DNA of 64,000 nt from Candidatus Accumulibacter similis (GCA_013347225.1 CP054595.1:744001-808000); one strand, 5' to 3'. Numbered from the stretch's first letter, positions 19,536-30,404 are shown. A program made the numbers and translations. The notes: generated by a model from the sequence alone, not told the origin.

Positions 19536-21132
19536 ACCGGCGGCGTCGAAGACGCTGGGACGTGGCGACGAGAGCTTCTCCGAAACGCGCTGGAAGTCGC
19601 TGCGGTACTTCAACCTCTACCGCCTCGTGGTTGCCGCGCTGCTTTTCTTTTCGGCGCTGCTGTATCCTGCCGCCTTTCCCGTTGCCACTTGGCACCATGG
19701 TTCGCAGCACCTTGTGCTTGCCGGCGGATACCTCCTGAGCACGATCCTCTCGGCCATCGCCGCTTACGCCTGGCGGCAGCATGCAAGCACCCAACTCACG
19801 GTCAGCGTGCTCTGCGATGTGCTGGTTATGACGCTGCTGATTCACGTCGGAGGCGGCCTTGGCAGCGGTTTCGGATCGATGCTTCTGGTGACGCTGGCTG
19901 GTGCTGGTCTCGTCGGCCAGGGGCGCCTGGTGATCTTCTATGCTGCGCTGGCGACCCTCGCCGTGCTCACCGAGCAGTCCTATCGTGGATTGCAGACCGA
20001 TCTTGAAGCGACTGCCTTCTTCCATGCCGGCGTCTTCAGCATCGCCTTTTTTGCCGTTGCCATTTCGGCACGGTTGCTCGCCCGGCGGGTCCTTGCCAAC
20101 GAGGAACTAGCCCGTCGTCGTGGCATCGATCTGAAGAAACAGACGCTGGTCAGCCAGAGAGTCATCGAGGAGATGCAGGAAGGGGTTCTGGTGCTCGGCA
20201 GTGACGCGCGGGTTGCACAAAGCAACCCGCGCGCCCGGAAGTTGCTTGCTGCCAGCGAGAGCGGCGAGCCGGCTCTGCGCGAGTGCTCGCCCGAACTGCT
20301 GCAGGCCTTCACTGACTGGCGGCAGGAGCGTCGGGACGTCGCGGTACTGGTGCAGGTGCCCACGAACGGAACGCAGCTGCGCGCCAGGTTTGTCGCCACC
20401 ACGAGTGGCGACAGCGATGTGCTGGTGTTTCTCGAGGACATGAGCCGCCTGCGCGAACAGGCGCAGCAGATCAAGCTGGCGGCACTTGGCCGTCTGACCG
20501 CGAGTATCGCGCATGAGATCCGCAATCCGCTGTCAGCGATTCGCCATGCCGGAGAACTGATGCGTGAGGAGCGGCGCGGCGAACTGTACGAACGGCTGTT
20601 GCGCATCCTGCTGGACAACACCCAGCGTGTGGAACGTATCGTCAGCGATGTACTGGAACTGGGACGTCGCGATCGCGTGTATAGTGAGCTGGTCGACCTG
20701 CGCCAGTTGCTGCCGGCAGTCGTCGAAGAGTGGTCGACGAGGGAGCAACTCACCGCCGATGTGATTTGGCTGGAGGTCGGCGGCAGGGCGAGCATCTGTT
20801 TCGATCGTTCGCACCTGCACCAAGTGTTGTGGAACCTGCTCAGCAACGCCCTGCGGCATTCCCGTCGATTGGCCGGCAGCGTGCGCTTGCTGGTTGCCGA
20901 TGGCAAGGTGGCCGGGCAGGTGGAAGTGCATGTCGTTGACGATGGTGAGGGTGTGGCGGACGATCTGCGCGAACAGATCTTCGAGCCCTTCTTTACCACT
21001 CACCATCGCGGCACCGGTCTTGGCCTGTATATAGCGCGCGAACTGTGCGAGGCGAACGAAGCCCGTCTCGAACTGATGGGGCGCGGCAAGGGTGCCGATT
21101 TTCGTCTCTTGGGGAGGGCTCTCGATTGTTGA
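19510..21132 (+). CDS. pilS: sensor histidine kinase, PilS-type
   Basis: A membrane sensor kinase of about 540 residues, the usual partner of PilR in type IV pilin (pilA) control. The N-terminal 200 residues contain about six hydrophobic segments; a PAS-like linker follows. Then come the HisKA box (S-I-A-H-E-I-R-N-P-L-S-A-I, phospho-accepting His) and HATPase_c blocks (N-L-L-S-N-A-L-R-H-S, G-T-G-L-G-L-Y). There is no ATG near the expected N-terminus; I use a GTG at 19510, inside the end of the preceding gene, but the exact start is uncertain. It overlaps pilR by seven bases. Confidence 0.88.
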   Translation: MNPEAKAAEPAASKTLGRGDESFSETRWKSLRYFNLYRLVVAALLFFSALLYPAAFPVATWHHGSQHLVLAGGYLLSTILSAIAAYAWRQHASTQLTVSVLCDVLVMTLLIHVGGGLGSGFGSMLLVTLAGAGLVGQGRLVIFYAALATLAVLTEQSYRGLQTDLEATAFFHAGVFSIAFFAVAISARLLARRVLANEELARRRGIDLKKQTLVSQRVIEEMQEGVLVLGSDARVAQSNPRARKLLAASESGEPALRECSPELLQAFTDWRQERRDVAVLVQVPTNGTQLRARFVATTSGDSDVLVFLEDMSRLREQAQQIKLAALGRLTASIAHEIRNPLSAIRHAGELMREERRGELYERLLRILLDNTQRVERIVSDVLELGRRDRVYSELVDLRQLLPAVVEEWSTREQLTADVIWLEVGGRASICFDRSHLHQVLWNLLSNALRHSRRLAGSVRLLVADGKVAGQVEVHVVDDGEGVADDLREQIFEPFFTTHHRGTGLGLYIARELCEANEARLELMGRGKGADFRLLGRALDC

Positions 21133-22493
21133 CTGGCAAGGTGCAACGTCGCCCGCGCGGCGACTTGGCCCGTGTACTGGTGGTCGATGATGAGGCGGAT
21201 ATCCGCGAGCTTCTCGATCTCACTGTGGCACGGATGGGGCTGTTGGCTGACTGTGCGGCGACGGTTGCGGAGGCCCGGAAGTTCCTCGAGCAACAGCGCT
21301 ATCAGCTGTGCCTGACGGACATGCGGCTGCCCGATGGGGATGGGCTGGCGATCGTCAGGCTGATCGCCGAGAGCTACGGCGAGACGCCGGTGGCGGTGAT
21401 CACCGCCTTCGGCACGACGCAGAATGCAGTCGCCGCGCTGAAAGCTGGAGCTTTCGACTATCTCGCCAAACCGGTTGCGCTCGAGCAGTTGCGCAGCCTG
21501 ATCAAGTCGGCTCTCAACCTGCCACGGCGCAGCGGCGCGGATGAGGGGGAAGCCAGCGAAGCTGCGACACGGCTTATCGGCAGGTCACCGGCGATCACGC
21601 ATGTGCGCGAGATGATCGACAAGCTTGCGCGCAGCCAGGCACCTGTATACATCTCGGGCGAGTCGGGTACCGGCAAGGAACTGGCTGCGCGCCTGATTCA
21701 TGATCAGAGCGCGCGCCGCAGCGCACCCTTCGTGCCGGTGAACTGCGGGGCGATCCCCGAGAACCTGATGGAGAGCGAGTTCTTCGGCTATCGCAAGGGG
21801 GCGTTCACGGGGGCCGACAGCGATCGCCCCGGGTTCTTCCAGGCGGCGCAGGGGGGGACGCTGTTTCTCGACGAGGTGGCGGACCTGCCGCTGGGGATGC
21901 AGGTCAAGCTCCTGCGTGCGATTCAGGAGAAGAAGGTGCGCCGGGTCGGCAGCACGGTCGAGGAAGCGGTAGACGTGCGGATCATTTCCGCGACTCACCA
22001 CCAGCTCAGGGATTGCGTCGATGCCGGTACCTTCCGTCAGGATCTGTACTACCGCGTCAACGTCATCGAACTGAAGATGCCGCCATTGCGCGAGCGCCGT
22101 GAGGATATTGCACCCCTGGCCGAGGCGATGCTCTGCAGACTTTGTGGGCCGCAGCCACCGCGCCTTGATGCCGAGGCCGCCCGGGTGCTGGACGCCTACA
22201 GCTTTCCCGGCAATGTCCGCGAGCTGGAGAACATCCTGGAACGTGCCATCGCGCTGTGCAGCGGCGAGACGGTGGCGGTCGACGATCTGCAACTGGCGCC
22301 AGCGACCGCGGTTCGCGACAGTCTCGGCAGGGAAGGTGAGACTCTCGATGACTATATCAATCGCGTCGAGAAACAGGCCATTCTCGAGGCGCTGACCAAG
22401 ACCGACTTCAACCGCACGGCGGCGGCACGTCTGCTGGGCGTCAGCTTTCGCTCGCTGCGCTACCGGATCGAGCGGTTGGGCATCGAAGAATGA
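21126..22493 (+). CDS. pilR: sigma54-dependent response regulator, PilR-type
   Basis: The 455-residue NtrC-type activator has a receiver domain (V-L-V-V-D-D-E-A-D, phosphorylation site in L-T-D-M-R-L-P), an AAA+ domain with Walker A G-E-S-G-T-G-K-E and the sigma54 loop G-A-F-T-G-A. A C-terminal Fis-type HTH follows ([14 protein letters not shown]). Paired with pilS it should activate pilA from a sigma54 promoter elsewhere. I chose the TTG at 21126 because GGGAGG lies seven bases before it and it overlaps the pilS stop; the upstream open frame lies inside pilS. Confidence 0.9.
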   Translation: MLTGKVQRRPRGDLARVLVVDDEADIRELLDLTVARMGLLADCAATVAEARKFLEQQRYQLCLTDMRLPDGDGLAIVRLIAESYGETPVAVITAFGTTQNAVAALKAGAFDYLAKPVALEQLRSLIKSALNLPRRSGADEGEASEAATRLIGRSPAITHVREMIDKLARSQAPVYISGESGTGKELAARLIHDQSARRSAPFVPVNCGAIPENLMESEFFGYRKGAFTGADSDRPGFFQAAQGGTLFLDEVADLPLGMQVKLLRAIQEKKVRRVGSTVEEAVDVRIISATHHQLRDCVDAGTFRQDLYYRVNVIELKMPPLRERREDIAPLAEAMLCRLCGPQPPRLDAEAARVLDAYSFPGNVRELENILERAIALCSGETVAVDDLQLAPATAVRDSLGREGETLDDYINRVEKQAILEALTKTDFNRTAAARLLGVSFRSLRYRIERLGIEE

Positions 22494-23071
22494 GCTTTCC
22501 GCGTCCGGCAGTCGCGGCGGCAATCAGTGATGCGGGCTGGCTGGATGGTGTCCTGCGCATCGAGTCACCCAACTGTGACGAACGGCCCGAGGGAGAGACG
22601 GTTTCGCTGATCGTTGTTCACGCGATCAGTCTGCCACCCGCCTGCTTTGGAGGCGACGCCATCGTGCGGCTGTTCAGCAACCGACTCGACGCCGCGGCTC
22701 ATCCCTACTTCGCCCAGATCGCTGGTCTGCGGGTTTCGGCACACTTCCTGATCAGACGCGATGGTGAACTGGTCCAGTTCGTCTCGTGTCGTCAGCGCGC
22801 CTGGCATGCGGGGCTCTCATGCTGGCAGGGCCGACCGCGCTGCAACGACTTCTCGCTCGGTATCGAACTCGAGGGTTGCGACCAACTCCCGTTTGCCGAG
22901 GCGCAGTACGCATGCCTGTTGCCGCTGCTCCGGCTCTTGTGCGCAAGGTTTCCGGTTACCGCAGTGGTCGGTCACAGTGACATTGCTCCCGGCCGCAAGA
23001 CCGATCCCGGGCCATTTTTCGACTGGTGCCGTCTGGCGTCGATCGGTAGCCTGCCTGGGTCGCTGTGCTGA
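22490..23071 (+). CDS. ampD: 1,6-anhydro-N-acetylmuramyl-L-alanine amidase
   Basis: AmpD cleaves the peptide from anhydro-muropeptides in the cytosol during peptidoglycan recycling. The 193-residue protein has the amidase_2 zinc ligands in L-I-V-V-H-A-I-S-L-P and in V-G-H-S-D-I-A-P-G-R-K-T-D-P-G, and the central W-H-A-G-L-S-C-W-Q-G block. It overlaps pilR by four bases and has no signal peptide, as expected for AmpD rather than periplasmic amidases. Confidence 0.95.
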   Translation: MSFPRPAVAAAISDAGWLDGVLRIESPNCDERPEGETVSLIVVHAISLPPACFGGDAIVRLFSNRLDAAAHPYFAQIAGLRVSAHFLIRRDGELVQFVSCRQRAWHAGLSCWQGRPRCNDFSLGIELEGCDQLPFAEAQYACLLPLLRLLCARFPVTAVVGHSDIAPGRKTDPGPFFDWCRLASIGSLPGSLC

Positions 23072-23087
23072 CACCGACGTCGAATCG

Positions 23088-24254
23088 TCAGGCTTGCCCA
23101 AGAAAGCGGCGAATCCGGTCGACCGCCTCAGCCAGTCGCTCCGTTCCGCTGGTGTAGGCAAAGCGCAGGTGTTTCTCGGGCCGGTTGCTGCCGAAGTCGA
23201 GTCCGGGCGTCGCGGCAACGCCGGCCGACTCGAGGAGTTCGCCGGCGAAACGAGCACTGTCGTTGGCCAGCTGCGAGCAGTCAGCATAGAGATAGAAGGC
23301 TCCCTGTGGCCTCGCCGGGAAGTGGAAACCCAGGTTCTCGAGCGCTGGCGCCAGGAAGTCCCGCCGCTTCTGGAATTCCCGGCGGCGCTCCTCGAGGATA
23401 CTGATGGTGGCTGGCGCGAACGCCGCCAAGGCGGCGTGCTGTGCCGCTGCCGACGGCGAAATGAAGAGATTCTGCGCCAGCTTCTCTATGCCGCGGACGA
23501 AGCGTGGCGGCACGACGAGCCAGCCGAGACGCCAGCCGGTCATGTTGAAGTACTTCGAGAAGCTCTGGACGACGAAGATGTCGTCGCCGAACTCGAGCGC
23601 GGTCCTGGCATCGCGCCCGTAGGTCAGCCCGTGGTAGATCTCGTCGATGATCAGCTGTCCGCCCCTTTCGCGGACAAAGCGGGCGATGTCGCTCAGCGTC
23701 TCGTCAGCGAGCAGGGTTCCCGTCGGGTTGGCTGGCGATGCAAACAGGGCGCCGGCTGTGCGTTCGTTCCAGAATCCGTCCAGATCGTCCAGCGTCGGCT
23801 GAAAATTGCTCTCGCCGCGCACCGGAATGCCGATCGGCCGGCCCTCGAAACAGCGCACGAAGTGCCGGTTGCAGGGGTAGCCCGGATCGGTCAGCAGCCA
23901 TTCGCTGCCCGGGTTGGCGAGACAGGCCATGGCCAGCAGCAGGCCGCCGGAAGCGCCTGCGGTGACGGCGATGCGCGATGCCGGAACACTGACGCCGTAG
24001 CGTGTAGCGTAAAAGCCGGCGATCGCGGCGCGCAGTTCAGGCAGGCCGAGCGCGGCCGTATAGCGAACGTGGCCGCTGGCGATGTGCGCCTGCGCTGCTG
24101 CGACGATCGGCTCCGGAGTGGCGAAGTCGGGCTCGCCGACTTCCATGTGGATGATGTTGCGGCCGCTGCCTTCCAGCTCCTTTGCACGCGCCATCAACTC
24201 CATGACGTGGAAGGGTTCGATGTCGGCCAGGCGGTGCGCGGGAAGACTTGGCAT
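23088..24254 (-). CDS. class I/II pyridoxal-phosphate aminotransferase
   Basis: The 388-residue fold-type I aminotransferase has the N-terminal H-M-E-V-G-E-P-D-F, a substrate loop S-P-A-N-P-T-G-T and the PLP lysine in S-F-S-K-Y-F-N-M-T-G-W-R-L-G-W. C-terminal arginine blocks (L-R-F-A-Y) complete the pocket. It is of the general AlaA/aspartate-aminotransferase type; substrate cannot be fixed from sequence. The start M-P-S-L-P-A-H-R-L is 21 codons inside a longer frame and matches the family N-terminus. It is downstream of pckG but behind a hairpin, and convergent with ampD. Confidence 0.88.
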   Translation of the reverse strand: MPSLPAHRLADIEPFHVMELMARAKELEGSGRNIIHMEVGEPDFATPEPIVAAAQAHIASGHVRYTAALGLPELRAAIAGFYATRYGVSVPASRIAVTAGASGGLLLAMACLANPGSEWLLTDPGYPCNRHFVRCFEGRPIGIPVRGESNFQPTLDDLDGFWNERTAGALFASPANPTGTLLADETLSDIARFVRERGGQLIIDEIYHGLTYGRDARTALEFGDDIFVVQSFSKYFNMTGWRLGWLVVPPRFVRGIEKLAQNLFISPSAAAQHAALAAFAPATISILEERRREFQKRRDFLAPALENLGFHFPARPQGAFYLYADCSQLANDSARFAGELLESAGVAATPGLDFGSNRPEKHLRFAYTSGTERLAEAVDRIRRFLGQA

Positions 24255-24320
24255 GGTGGTGTGTTGCTCGCGGGCTGATGAAGCCGTCAGTTTAGCCGCA
24301 AGCCGGCAGGCCGACACAAG

Positions 24321-24342
24321 GAAGCCGCCCGCGGGCGGCTTC
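24321..24342 (-). terminator. probable terminator downstream of pckG
   Basis: A perfect 22-base palindrome built on GAAGCCGCCCG lies 27 bases past the pckG stop. No long T run follows on the minus strand, so termination is likely but not certain. Confidence 0.6.
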
Positions 24343-24369
24343 CTTTCAACGACTGCGCCGATCTACCGA

Positions 24370-26208
24370 TCAGGCGGCCTGGAACTCCTTCTCGAACTCG
24401 TCGCGAACGTCGGCGAGTTTGGCGGGCAGCTTGTCGCCCATCTTGCCGAACCAGTCCTTGACGCCCTCGAGTTCGTTCAGCCAGGCCTGCTTGTCGAGGC
24501 TGGTGACGCCGGCGAACTCGGCCTTGGAGAAGTCGCTGCCGCTCCAGTCGAGATCCTCGTAGTTGGGCATCCAGCCAAGGGTCGTTTCGCGGGCCGAGGC
24601 CTTGCCTTCGCAGCGCTCGATGATCCACTTCAGGACACGGGCATTGTCGCCGAAGCCTGGCCAGGCGAACTCGCCCTTCTCGTTCATGCGGAACCAGTTG
24701 ACGATGAAGATCGGCACCTGCTTGTCGGCCGCCTTGCCCATCTTCAGCCAGTGACTGTAGTAGTCGGCCATGTTGTAGCCGCAGAACGGCAACATCGCGA
24801 AGGGGTCGCGACGCACGACACCCTGCTGCCCAAAGGCGGCAGCCGTGGTTTCCGAGCCAAGGGTGGCGGCGGCGTAGACACCATGCTCCCAATCACGCGT
24901 CTGGCACACCAGCGGAACGGTCGATGCGCGACGACCACCGAAGAGGAAGGCCGAGATCGGTACCCCTTCCGGATCCTGCCATTTTTCGTCGATGCACGGG
25001 CACTGCGAAGCGGGTGCGGTAAAGCGGGAGTTCGGGTGTGCCGCCTTGGTTCCCTTCTCCTTGGCAATCTCCGGTGTCCAGTCGTTGCCCTGCCAGTCGA
25101 TCGCGTGCGCCGGTGCCGGGCCCATGCCTTCCCACCAGACGTCGCCATCATCGGTCAGCGCGACATTGGTGAAGATGGTGTTCTCGGCGAGCGAGGCCAT
25201 GGCGTTGAAGTTGGTCTTTTCGTTGGTACCCGGGGCGACACCGAAGAAGCCGGCTTCAGGGTTGATCGCATAGAGGCGGGTGACGCCGTCCTTGTCCTTG
25301 CGTGGCTTGATCCAGGCGATGTCGTCACCGATGGTGGTGATCTTCCAGCCACTCAGGCTCTGCGGTGGCACCAGCATGGCGAAGTTGGTCTTGCCGCAGG
25401 CGGATGGGAAGGCGGCAGCGACGTAATGCTTGTTGCCGGCCGGAGACTCGACGCCGAGGATCAGCATGTGCTCGGCCATCCAGCCGTCGTCACGCGCCAT
25501 GTTGGAGGCGATGCGCAGGGCCAGGCACTTCTTGCCGAGCAGGGCATTACCGCCGTAGCCCGAACCATAGGACCAGATCTCGCGGGTTTCGGGATAGTGA
25601 ACGATGTACTTGGTGGTCGGGTTGCACGGCCAGCGTGGATCCTTCTGGCCCGGCTCCTTCGGTGCGCCGATCGAGTGCACGCAGGGAACGAAAGTGCCGT
25701 CGGTACCGAGGACCGGGAAAACGTCCTTGCCCATGCGGGTCATGATGCGCATGTTGACGACGACATAGGCGCTGTCGGAGATCTCGATGCCGATCTGCGC
25801 GATCGGCGAGCCGATGGGACCCATCGAGAACGGGATGACGTACATCGTGCGGCCCTTCATGCAGCCCTTGAACAGGTCGCCGAGGATGCCGCGCATCTTG
25901 GCCGGGTCTTCCCAGTTGTTCGTCGGACCGGCGTCCTCCTTCTTCGCGGAGCAGATGTAGGTACGGTCTTCGACGCGCGCGACGTCCGACGGGTCCGAGA
26001 AAGCCAGGAACGAGTTCTTGCGTTTCTTGAGTTTGGTGAAGGTGCCGGCCTCGACCAGTTCGGCACAGAGACGATCATATTCCTCCTGCGAACCGTCGGC
26101 CCAGACGACGCTGGCTGGTTCGGTGAGTGCTGCAATCTCGGCAACCCATTGCTTCAGGCGTTCATGCTTGACGTAATCGGGGGCGTTGATGGAAACAGTC
26201 TGGTTCAT
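24370..26208 (-). CDS. pckG: GTP-dependent phosphoenolpyruvate carboxykinase
   Basis: PckG interconverts oxaloacetate + GTP and PEP + CO2 + GDP. The 612-residue protein has the GTP-type family marks: [11 protein letters not shown] (P-loop with the reactive cysteine), the metal site I-G-D-D-I-A-W-I and [12 protein letters not shown]. These distinguish it from the ATP-type PckA. I start at M-N-Q-T-V-S-I because GAGAGTG precedes it; a GTG three codons upstream is possible. Divergent from maeB, the pair controls C4-C3 carbon flow, as in organisms that store and re-use polyhydroxyalkanoate or glycogen. Confidence 0.97.
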   Translation of the reverse strand: MNQTVSINAPDYVKHERLKQWVAEIAALTEPASVVWADGSQEEYDRLCAELVEAGTFTKLKKRKNSFLAFSDPSDVARVEDRTYICSAKKEDAGPTNNWEDPAKMRGILGDLFKGCMKGRTMYVIPFSMGPIGSPIAQIGIEISDSAYVVVNMRIMTRMGKDVFPVLGTDGTFVPCVHSIGAPKEPGQKDPRWPCNPTTKYIVHYPETREIWSYGSGYGGNALLGKKCLALRIASNMARDDGWMAEHMLILGVESPAGNKHYVAAAFPSACGKTNFAMLVPPQSLSGWKITTIGDDIAWIKPRKDKDGVTRLYAINPEAGFFGVAPGTNEKTNFNAMASLAENTIFTNVALTDDGDVWWEGMGPAPAHAIDWQGNDWTPEIAKEKGTKAAHPNSRFTAPASQCPCIDEKWQDPEGVPISAFLFGGRRASTVPLVCQTRDWEHGVYAAATLGSETTAAAFGQQGVVRRDPFAMLPFCGYNMADYYSHWLKMGKAADKQVPIFIVNWFRMNEKGEFAWPGFGDNARVLKWIIERCEGKASARETTLGWMPNYEDLDWSGSDFSKAEFAGVTSLDKQAWLNELEGVKDWFGKMGDKLPAKLADVRDEFEKEFQAA

Positions 26209-26568
26209 GGTAATCACTCTCGAATGAAGGTAGAGAAGCGGGATTTACCGTGGAGCGGCGCGCGCGGAGCCAAACCGCAAGGGCCGGGGGCCGGAGTGGT
26301 CTGTTCAGCCCGGTCGGATGCGACGCGTCGGTCGCGGTTGGCGAGAAACAAGCCCAGTGCAGGGGGTGCGGTCAGCATGCTAGGCGTTGGTGCTACAAGG
26401 ATTGGAGGGTTTGTGTAATTATGCCACAGGTCCGGTTCACACCAACGGTCGACAACAAGAAGAGCCCCGGCGACAGGCACCGCTTGCACCTCGCAGGCGC
26501 CCGTTTGCTGCCCGTCCCGCGGCCGATAGGCGGCAGCGGGGGCGTGGCGAAACTGAGGAGAAGGAAAG
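26209..26568. other. divergent regulatory region between pckG and maeB
   Basis: About 360 bases separate the two divergent starts. No gene is visible. The middle (26390-26450) is AT richer than its surroundings and holds a candidate promoter for pckG; GAGGAGAAGG just before 26569 is the maeB ribosome-binding site. Confidence 0.6.
26417..26445 (-). promoter_or_regulatory. candidate promoter for pckG
   Basis: Minus-strand TTGGTG, a 17-base spacer and ATAATT. This would give a 5' leader of about 200 bases before pckG. Confidence 0.45.
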
Positions 26569-28869
26569 ATGAAGAAACAAGGAGAGCAACTTCGTACCGC
26601 CGCCCTGTTCTACCACCGCAACCCGAAGCCGGGCAAGGTGGCGATACAGCCGACGAAGCAACTGGCCAACCAGTACGACCTGTCGATGGCCTACTCACCG
26701 GGCGTTGCGGCGGCGTGCGAAGAGATCGCCGCGTCTCCGGCTGAGGTCAGTGCGCTCACTTCGCGCGCCAATCTCGTTGGAGTGATCACCAACGGCACGG
26801 CGGTGCTCGGACTGGGCGCGATCGGTCCGCTGGCGGCAAAACCGGTCATGGAAGGCAAGGCGGTACTGTTCAAGAAGTTTGCCAACATCGACGCGTTCGA
26901 CCTGGAAATCGACGAAGAAGACCCGGACCGCCTGGTGGAGATCGTCGCCTCGCTGGAGCCGACCTTCGGCGGCATCAATCTGGAGGACATCAAGGCTCCC
27001 GAGTGCTTCCAGGTCGAGCAGAAGCTGCGCCAGCGAATGAAGATTCCGGTTTTTCACGACGATCAGCACGGCACCGCGATCGTCGTCGGCGCGGCCATTC
27101 TCAACGGACTCTTCCTGCAGGGCAAGGAACTCGATCAGGTCAAGCTGGTGAGTTCCGGCGCCGGTGCAGCAGCCCTCGCGTGCCTCGACCTGCTGGTGAT
27201 GCTCGGGCTGCCGGTTGGCAACATCTGGGTGACCGACATCAAGGGGCTGGTGTACGAAGGGCGCGTCGAGGAGATGGACGAGATCAAGGCACGTTATGCC
27301 AAGCGCACCGATGCGCGGACGCTGAGCGAGGTGATCGTCGGGGCCGATGTCTTCCTCGGGCTGTCGGCAGGCGGAGTCCTGAAGCCGGAGATGGTCGCGC
27401 AGATGGCTGCGTCGCCGCTGATCATGGCCCTCGCCAATCCCAATCCGGAGATCCGGCCGGAAGATGTCAGGGCGGTGCGCAATGACGCGATCATCGCCAC
27501 TGGTCGTTCGGACTATCCGAACCAGGTCAACAACGTGCTCTGCTTTCCATTCATCTTCCGCGGCGCGCTGGACGTTGGTGCGACCACCATCAACGACGCC
27601 ATGAAGCTGGCAGCGGTGCGGGCAATTGCCGAGCTGGCACGCGTCGAGCAGTCGGAGGTCGCGCTCCAGGCGTACGGCGAGAAGCATGCCAATTTCGGCC
27701 CCGAGTACCTGATCCCGAATCCCTTCGATCCGCGGCTGATCGGCAGGATCGCGCCGGCCGTCGCCGAGGCGGCCATGGCGTCGGGTGTCGCGAGCCGGCC
27801 GCTCAAGGACCTGGAAGCCTATCGCGAGAGCCTGCACGAGTTCGTCTATCACTTCGGCCTGATCATGAAGCCTGTGTTCTCGCAGGCCAAACAGGCACCC
27901 AGGCGCGTCGTTTTCGCCGAAGGCGAGGACGACCGCGTCCTTCGTGCCATCCAGGTGATCGTCGATGAGGGGATCGCGCGACCGATCCTGATCGGCCATC
28001 CCGCCGAGATCGAGCGCAAGCTCGAAGCGCTGAATCTGCGCGTCACGCCGGACGATGACTTCGACATCGTCTACGCCGACAACAATGCCTTCTTCGACGA
28101 GCACTTCGAGTCCTACTGGCGTGAGTATCGGCGCCTGATGGAGCGCAAGGGGGTGTCGGCCGATTTCGCCCGCCGCGAAGTTCGCCGGCGGGCGTCGCTG
28201 TTCGGGGCGATGATGGTCCGCATGGGCGATGCCGATGGGCTGATCTGCGGCACCTTCGGTCGGCACGACGTGCATCGCGAGTACGTCGAGAACGTCATCG
28301 GTCTGGCTCCCGGCGTCAGCGACCTGTACGCCATGAGCCTGCTCGTGCTGCCTGACCGGACGCTGTTCATTGCCGACACCTACATCAACTACGAGCCATC
28401 GCCCGAGCAACTGGCGGACATGACGCTGCTCGCTGCCGATGAGGTGCGCCGGTTTGGCATCCAGCCCCGAGTTGCCCTGCTGTCGCACTCGTCATTTGGC
28501 TCGGAGAACACCCCGACGGCCGTCAAGATGCGCAGGACGCTGAAGCTGCTCAAGGAGCGGGCGCCGCGCCTGGAGGTCGAGGGCGAAATGCATGGTGACG
28601 CCGCTCTCGACGAGCACATTCGTCAGCGCGTCTTTCCGAGTGACGCGCGACTGAAAGGACAGGCCAACCTGCTGATCATGCCCACCCTCGATGCCGCGAA
28701 CATCTCCTTCAATCTGCTCAAGATCGCTTCCGGTGACAATCTGACGATCGGTCCGATTCTCCTTGGTGCCGCGCAGCCGGTGCATATCCTGACGTCCACC
28801 GCGACCGTCCGACGCATCGTCAACATGACGGCCCTGACCGTGGTCGATAAGCTGATGAACGAACGCTGA
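26569..28869 (+). CDS. maeB: NADP-type malic enzyme with phosphotransacetylase-like C-terminus
   Basis: MaeB decarboxylates malate to pyruvate with reduction of NAD(P)+. The 766-residue protein is the long bacterial form. An N-terminal malic domain ([21 protein letters not shown]) and the dinucleotide fold are followed from about residue 430 by a phosphotransacetylase-like domain that in homologues is regulatory, binding acetyl-CoA, rather than catalytic. GAGGAGAAGG precedes the ATG. It is divergent from pckG, and both drain the TCA cycle to C3 compounds. Confidence 0.96.
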   Translation: MKKQGEQLRTAALFYHRNPKPGKVAIQPTKQLANQYDLSMAYSPGVAAACEEIAASPAEVSALTSRANLVGVITNGTAVLGLGAIGPLAAKPVMEGKAVLFKKFANIDAFDLEIDEEDPDRLVEIVASLEPTFGGINLEDIKAPECFQVEQKLRQRMKIPVFHDDQHGTAIVVGAAILNGLFLQGKELDQVKLVSSGAGAAALACLDLLVMLGLPVGNIWVTDIKGLVYEGRVEEMDEIKARYAKRTDARTLSEVIVGADVFLGLSAGGVLKPEMVAQMAASPLIMALANPNPEIRPEDVRAVRNDAIIATGRSDYPNQVNNVLCFPFIFRGALDVGATTINDAMKLAAVRAIAELARVEQSEVALQAYGEKHANFGPEYLIPNPFDPRLIGRIAPAVAEAAMASGVASRPLKDLEAYRESLHEFVYHFGLIMKPVFSQAKQAPRRVVFAEGEDDRVLRAIQVIVDEGIARPILIGHPAEIERKLEALNLRVTPDDDFDIVYADNNAFFDEHFESYWREYRRLMERKGVSADFARREVRRRASLFGAMMVRMGDADGLICGTFGRHDVHREYVENVIGLAPGVSDLYAMSLLVLPDRTLFIADTYINYEPSPEQLADMTLLAADEVRRFGIQPRVALLSHSSFGSENTPTAVKMRRTLKLLKERAPRLEVEGEMHGDAALDEHIRQRVFPSDARLKGQANLLIMPTLDAANISFNLLKIASGDNLTIGPILLGAAQPVHILTSTATVRRIVNMTALTVVDKLMNER

Positions 28870-28959
28870 GCGCTGCGCTGTCGGCCGCCGGTCGGCGCGG
28901 CAGCGTTGCGGCCTCTGTCAGGCTTCAGCCCGGGCTTGTTTCCCGCCCGCTCTGTTGCA

Positions 28960-28974
28960 TAATGTGCTACATTA
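28960..28974. repeat. short inverted repeat upstream of the PBP7 gene
   Basis: TAATGT-GCT-ACATTA is a perfect 6-bp dyad in an AT-rich patch about 100 bases before the peptidase start. It could be an operator for a dimeric regulator. No regulator is identified. Confidence 0.3.
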
Positions 28975-29072
28975 CATAGCTCGCGTATCTGCTTATTTTT
29001 GATGGTCTATGGCGTTGGCAGTCCGGTCGTGCCGGAGCGCGGCAAAAAGGTGAATCGTGCGGGAGAGATGCA

Positions 29073-30404
29073 ATGCGGATGACTCTGAGAGCTTTGGCGG
29101 GGTTTTTTTTGGCCATGCTGACCACACTCGTGGCGCCGACTGGGGCGCTTCATGCGGCCGAACCGGCCAAGGGAAAGGCTGCGACAGGCAAGGGAACGGC
29201 AAGCGTGGCGGCGCGTTCCGGCACGCTCGGATCAGCAGCGCAGAAGCCCATACAGGCGAAACGACAGGACCGGGTGGTGGTGCAGAAGACTCCCTCGGCA
29301 GCCGCCGAGACCCGGGCAGGCGCGCCGAAAGACCGGGCCGCCGCGGCGACACGCGGAACATCAGCCCAGTCCGCCGCGGCACCGGGCAAAGTGGCAGCGG
29401 TGGCAGAAAAGCGGGGCGGTAGCACGGCGGCGGACCGCAAGGCCAAGGACCTGCAGGGGGAGCGGTTCGCGAGCCGGAACAAGTCCAATCTGCGCCAGAA
29501 CGTGGCCAAGCCGTCCGCCTTGGCGGCGAAGAGGGGTTTCGCTTCACAGCGTGAAGCTGCCGTTTCCGCTCAGGCTTACCAGAAAAGGAACCTGACGCGC
29601 GCGGTTGCCAGCAATGCCGACCTCTGGCACGAGCCAGGGCAGCTTGCGGTGCATTCGGGCTCAGCGCTGGTCATCGGTCAGGACGCAGGAGAACTGCTCT
29701 ATGAGAAGAACGCCAACGCCGTCGTACCCATCGCGTCGATCACGAAGGTCATGACCGCGATGGTGGTGCTCGACAGCATGCCGAATCTGCAGGCGCCGAT
29801 CAGCATCGGTGACGAGGACGTCGATTACTTGCGAGGCAGTCGTTCTCGCCTCGGTGTGGGGACGGTGATCTCGCGCGAGACGGCCCTGCTGCTGGCGCTG
29901 ATGTCATCCGAGAACCGTGCCTCGCACGCCCTGGCCCGTCACTATCCGGGTGGTTTGCCGGCCTTCATCGCAGCGATGAACCGCAAGGCCGCGTCACTGG
30001 GGATGGCGCATACGCGCTTCGAGGATCCCACCGGACTGAGCAGCAACAATGTGTCTACCGCACATGATCTGGCACGGATGGTTGCCGCTGCCCATCGCTA
30101 CCCGCTGATCCGCGAATTCTCGACGACGCCTGGTGTGCGCGCCGAGGTGAAAGGCCGCGAACTCGAGTTCCACAATACGAACCAGCTGGTCAGCAGCCCG
30201 ACGTGGGAGATCGGCCTGTCGAAGACCGGCTACATTCAGGAGGCCGGAAAGTGCCTGGTGATGCAGGCGCGTGTTGCCGACAAGCCGGTGGTCATCGTGC
30301 TCCTCGATTCGGCCGGCAAGCAGACTCGCATCGGCGATGCCAATCGTATCAAGCGCTGGATGGAGAGCGCGTCGGCTGCCGGCAGACTGCCGACGTCAGT
30401 CTGA
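29073..30404 (+). CDS. pbpG: D-alanyl-D-alanine endopeptidase/carboxypeptidase, PBP7-type
   Basis: The 443-residue periplasmic serine peptidase cuts peptidoglycan peptides. A signal peptide ends near T-G-A-L-H-A-A. The peptidase S11 motifs are complete: S-I-T-K (catalytic Ser, near residue 221), S-E-N near 278 and K-T-G near 383. Between the signal and the domain lies an unusual stretch of about 150 residues rich in Ala, Lys, Arg, Gly and Gln, which looks disordered and strongly basic. Classic PBP7 is about 310 residues, so this is an N-terminal extension. A strong terminator follows immediately. Confidence 0.92.
   Translation: MRMTLRALAGFFLAMLTTLVAPTGALHAAEPAKGKAATGKGTASVAARSGTLGSAAQKPIQAKRQDRVVVQKTPSAAAETRAGAPKDRAAAATRGTSAQSAAAPGKVAAVAEKRGGSTAADRKAKDLQGERFASRNKSNLRQNVAKPSALAAKRGFASQREAAVSAQAYQKRNLTRAVASNADLWHEPGQLAVHSGSALVIGQDAGELLYEKNANAVVPIASITKVMTAMVVLDSMPNLQAPISIGDEDVDYLRGSRSRLGVGTVISRETALLLALMSSENRASHALARHYPGGLPAFIAAMNRKAASLGMAHTRFEDPTGLSSNNVSTAHDLARMVAAAHRYPLIREFSTTPGVRAEVKGRELEFHNTNQLVSSPTWEIGLSKTGYIQEAGKCLVMQARVADKPVVIVLLDSAGKQTRIGDANRIKRWMESASAAGRLPTSV

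Noticed and set aside
24082..26418. A 778-codon + strand frame opposite pckG
   Set aside because: Shadow of pckG; the minus strand carries the P-loop and metal motifs of the GTP-type enzyme.
26695..28488. A 597-codon minus-strand frame
   Set aside because: Antisense of maeB, which is a full-length recognisable enzyme.
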